The notes beneath the pieces were generated by a model, which had not been told where the DNA came from, did not search any database, and saw nothing but the letters and a program-made list of their open reading frames with translations. Positions 62,190-64,000 of a stretch of DNA of 64,000 nt are shown here, in pieces. Position 1 is the stretch's first letter; every line of letters starts with the position of its first letter. This DNA comes from an uncultured Pseudohongiella sp. GTDB lineage: Bacteria > Pseudomonadota > Gammaproteobacteria > Pseudomonadales > Pseudohongiellaceae. A program made the position numbers and the translations under genes. The stretch covers positions 2,276,438-2,340,437 of the forward strand of contig OX638341.1 of assembly GCA_951812965.1 (NCBI GenBank), read 5' to 3'.

Positions 62190-63031
62190 AGAAGTGGAAC
62201 CTCATCATCGACGTTGAAAAAGGCGTGGACTTCATCAACGCTGTTCTTTCAGCAAAAGATGAATACGTTGGCAACGAACATCCCGGTTACAGCGCACCCG
62301 TCGCGCTGGAGAGTTCGGATATCGTTACCATTGAACGCAAGGTCCGCGGTGAGACGCCGGTTGTCGATGCGGTCAACGTTCTACGTATGTGCAATCACTG
62401 CGATGATGCACCGTGCATGAAGGCGGGAGGAAATGCCGTCAAGAAACGAGACGATGGCATCGTTATCATTGATCCTGAAAAGGCGAGGGGCCGCAAGGAT
62501 ATCGTCGATGCCTGCCCTTACGACGCGATCGTCTGGAACGAGGAGCTGCAACTGCCGCAATCGTGGACCTTCGACGCGCATCTGCTCGACCAGGGATGGG
62601 ACAAGCCGCGGTGCATTGCAGCCTGCGCATCAGGTGGAATTGAGGCAGTCAAGATCACTGACGACGAGATGCGCAAGCGTGCGGAGGATGAGCAGCTTGA
62701 GGTAATGAAACCTGAGCTGGATACCAAACCGCGTATCTACTATCGAAACCTGTATCGCTACAACACCGTCCTGGTTGGCGGCACAGTGACCTGTGAAAAC
62801 GATACCGTCGACGATTGTGTCGAAGGCGCGACAGCGACGTTGATCGCGCAGGGGTTTGAAGAGAGTGTAGTCGAGACTGACGAGTTCGGTGAGTTCCGGT
62901 TCGACCGGGTCGCTCCCAACACGGGTTCCTGTGAGATACTGATTTCTTGTGACGGCTACGCGACGCAAAGCATTTCAGTTGATGTGCAGGACTCCAAATA
63001 CATTGGCGTTGTAAGGTTGGAGAGACTCTAA
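62186..63031 (+). CDS. Transhydroxylase-like small subunit with reduced Fe-S motifs
   Basis: A 281-residue partner of the molybdoenzyme, coupled by ATGA overlap. It has the DMSO reductase-type iron-sulfur fold, then a C-terminal transthyretin/Cna-B-like beta domain (about residues 190-281), as in pyrogallol transhydroxylase. The first motif CxxCxxCxxxC should fall at residues 13, 16, 19 and 23; these are G, F, A and A. The KCTMC pair is replaced by W127 and D130. C69, C72, C77, C110, C143 and C147 remain. So at most one or two of the usual three [4Fe-4S] clusters can form. The rest of the fold is well conserved, so this is not decay of the whole gene. Confidence 0.85.
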   Translation: MKKWNLIIDVEKGVDFINAVLSAKDEYVGNEHPGYSAPVALESSDIVTIERKVRGETPVVDAVNVLRMCNHCDDAPCMKAGGNAVKKRDDGIVIIDPEKARGRKDIVDACPYDAIVWNEELQLPQSWTFDAHLLDQGWDKPRCIAACASGGIEAVKITDDEMRKRAEDEQLEVMKPELDTKPRIYYRNLYRYNTVLVGGTVTCENDTVDDCVEGATATLIAQGFEESVVETDEFGEFRFDRVAPNTGSCEILISCDGYATQSISVDVQDSKYIGVVRLERL

Positions 63032-63231
63032 ACCGGCGCGCGCCATCCTTGTCTATTAAGAGCCGTATTCCGGCGCGCACCACTCAAGATTAATCTGTTC
63101 CTTTCAATTTGAATAACATCTTACTAAATCAATATGCCCCTTGCTGATTGGGTAAAAGCAAGGGAAAAATGCTCGAATCGAATGACGGCGCTTCCGATTG
63201 AAGCTATATTCCATCCGCGGTCAGCGCCTCC
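63032..63231. other. Intergenic region with a hairpin before the LysE gene
   Basis: A 200-bp AT-richer gap. CCCTTGC (63138-63144) and GCAAGGG (63158-63164) form a 7-bp stem with a 13-base loop. TTGAAT near 63109 and nearby A/T-rich hexamers may be promoter elements for the LysE gene. No small gene was seen. Confidence 0.4.
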
Positions 63232-63849
63232 ATGGAACAATTTCTAACCATAGCCATAGCCCATCTGCTCGCGGTTGCATCGCCGGGGCCGGATTTCGCC
63301 ATTGTGCTCAAGCAAAGCGTGAACGGCGGGGTGCGGACGGGCCTCTGGACCAGTGCGGGAGTGGGTACGGGGATTTTTCTTCATGTCACTTATTGCCTGC
63401 TCGGAGTCGCCTTGCTGCTTTCCCGGGTGGACTGGCTGTTTGTCCTGGTCAAGCTGATCGCGGCGGCTTATCTCGCCTGGCTCGGGCTGCAGGCGCTTTG
63501 GCACGCATGGCGGGCCGTCGACTCGGTGGAAGCGGACGGCGCCGCTGCAATACTCGCCCCGGCTCGGGCATTCTCCACGGGTTTCCTCACCAACGGCCTC
63601 AATCCCAAGGCGACCTTGTTCTTTCTCGCGTTATGGACCGTGGTCATCAGCCCGGAGACGCCGGTGGGAATCCAGGCGCTCTACGGCCTGTATCTGGCGC
63701 TGGCCACGTTTGTCTGGTTCGCCATGCTATCGCGGTTGCTGGGGCAGCAGCGGGTGCGCGGCATGCTGCTTCGTTCCGGCAAGTGGTTCGAGGCCGGTAT
63801 GGGCGTCGTGCTGCTGTTTCTCGCCTCCCAGATCGCCGTTACCGCTTGA
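63232..63849 (+). CDS. LysE/RhtB family exporter
   Basis: A 205-residue inner membrane exporter of the LysE/RhtB family with six hydrophobic helices. The family hallmarks are ASPGPDFAIVLKQSVNGGVR at residues 15-35 and AFSTGFLTNGLNPKATLFFL in the middle. It exports amino acids or similar small molecules. GTCAGCGCCTCC precedes the ATG at 63232. Nothing links it to the molybdoenzyme operon except position. Confidence 0.88.
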   Translation: MEQFLTIAIAHLLAVASPGPDFAIVLKQSVNGGVRTGLWTSAGVGTGIFLHVTYCLLGVALLLSRVDWLFVLVKLIAAAYLAWLGLQALWHAWRAVDSVEADGAAAILAPARAFSTGFLTNGLNPKATLFFLALWTVVISPETPVGIQALYGLYLALATFVWFAMLSRLLGQQRVRGMLLRSGKWFEAGMGVVLLFLASQIAVTA

Positions 63850-63850
63850 A

Positions 63851-64000
63851 TCAGTTCAGCACTCGATATCCGCGGCCGGACAGGCAATTGCCGACCACTT
63901 GCTGGCGCTCGTCCAGCGCCCTGCCCACGCCCTTGACCGAACCGGCCACCGCGCCGAGCCCAGCCAGGCGTTTCGCCGTATCGGAATTGCCGACCGATGC
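63851..64000 (-). CDS. Glycine-zipper-like protein, C-terminal fragment
   Basis: The last 49 codons of a gene that begins beyond the right edge. The readable end contains RLAGLGAVAGSVKGVGRALD, a small-residue glycine-zipper pattern, and closes with GNCLSGRGYRVLN. The CLxGRGYxV ending is seen in small secreted glycine-zipper proteins whose cysteine forms a disulphide. The stop is at 63851-63853, 1 bp from the convergent LysE stop. Confidence 0.6.
   Translation of the reverse strand, partial: ASVGNSDTAKRLAGLGAVAGSVKGVGRALDERQQVVGNCLSGRGYRVLN

Noticed and set aside
1..64000. tRNA or rRNA genes
   Set aside because: I looked for the T-arm pattern GGTTCGA-N-TCC with a matching acceptor stem and found none convincing; a covariance-model scan would be needed to exclude them fully.

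Overview
The window looks like chromosome of a GC-rich gammaproteobacterium. It has an ExoI (sbcB), RNase T, class Ia nrdAB with paired NrdR-like boxes, and a fliA gene next to a nine-gene System I cytochrome c maturation (ccm) cluster, an order known from Pseudomonas. Rubredoxin and a DsbE-like CcmG point to respiratory life. Genus cannot be assigned from the sequence alone. No rRNA, tRNA, CRISPR array, integrase or transposase gene was seen.

Layout. 1-5.7 kb: start of a Tat-exported protein, a Tat-exported PatB/MalY-like aminotransferase, a solitary AAA/DUF4143 ATPase, an amidase and pyrB. 5.7-21 kb: housekeeping block with sbcB, a PlsC-type acyltransferase, a DUF349 protein, dinG, a 57-residue membrane protein, a secreted cyclophilin, a Tsx/OmpK-like porin, a MobA-like nucleotidyltransferase, nrdB, nrdA and argF. 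21-38 kb: an accessory catabolic region with HyuB, three double-domain SnoaL-like proteins, a TonB-dependent receptor, a HisD-like dehydrogenase, a LacI regulator, an HpcH/HpaI aldolase, a sodium:solute symporter, a COG3618 amidohydrolase, a double cupin, an exported alpha/beta hydrolase and a MetE-C-like methyltransferase. It reads as uptake and breakdown of one unidentified organic compound; a LacI-type operator lies in front of the receptor and related half-sites lie before other units. 38-47.8 kb: grxD, rnt-pyrC, a class IV aminotransferase, argG, nth, a stand-alone RsxB-like ferredoxin, a DegP-like protease, metG, rubredoxin. 47.8-57 kb: dcd, fliA, ccmABCDEFGHI. 57-63 kb: a thiolase, a RutE-like nitroreductase and a two-subunit molybdoenzyme of the pyrogallol transhydroxylase/resorcinol hydroxylase type. 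63-64 kb: a LysE-type exporter and the end of a glycine-zipper protein.

The most unusual system is the molybdoenzyme. Its large subunit carries an extra N-terminal SCP2-like domain of about 120 residues, and its iron-sulfur subunit has lost the whole first CxxCxxCxxxC motif and a second cysteine pair while keeping six other cysteines. This suggests a transhydroxylase-like enzyme with a reduced electron path, perhaps acting on a lipophilic substrate.

A palindromic repeat family (core GGGCGAGGCATGCCTCGCCC) occurs at five places. It supplies the last codons of sbcB, brackets a six-copy 51-bp tandem array in front of dinG, and sits between ccmB and ccmC. A different structured element with perfect 29-bp inverted ends lies between the DegP-like protease gene and metG.
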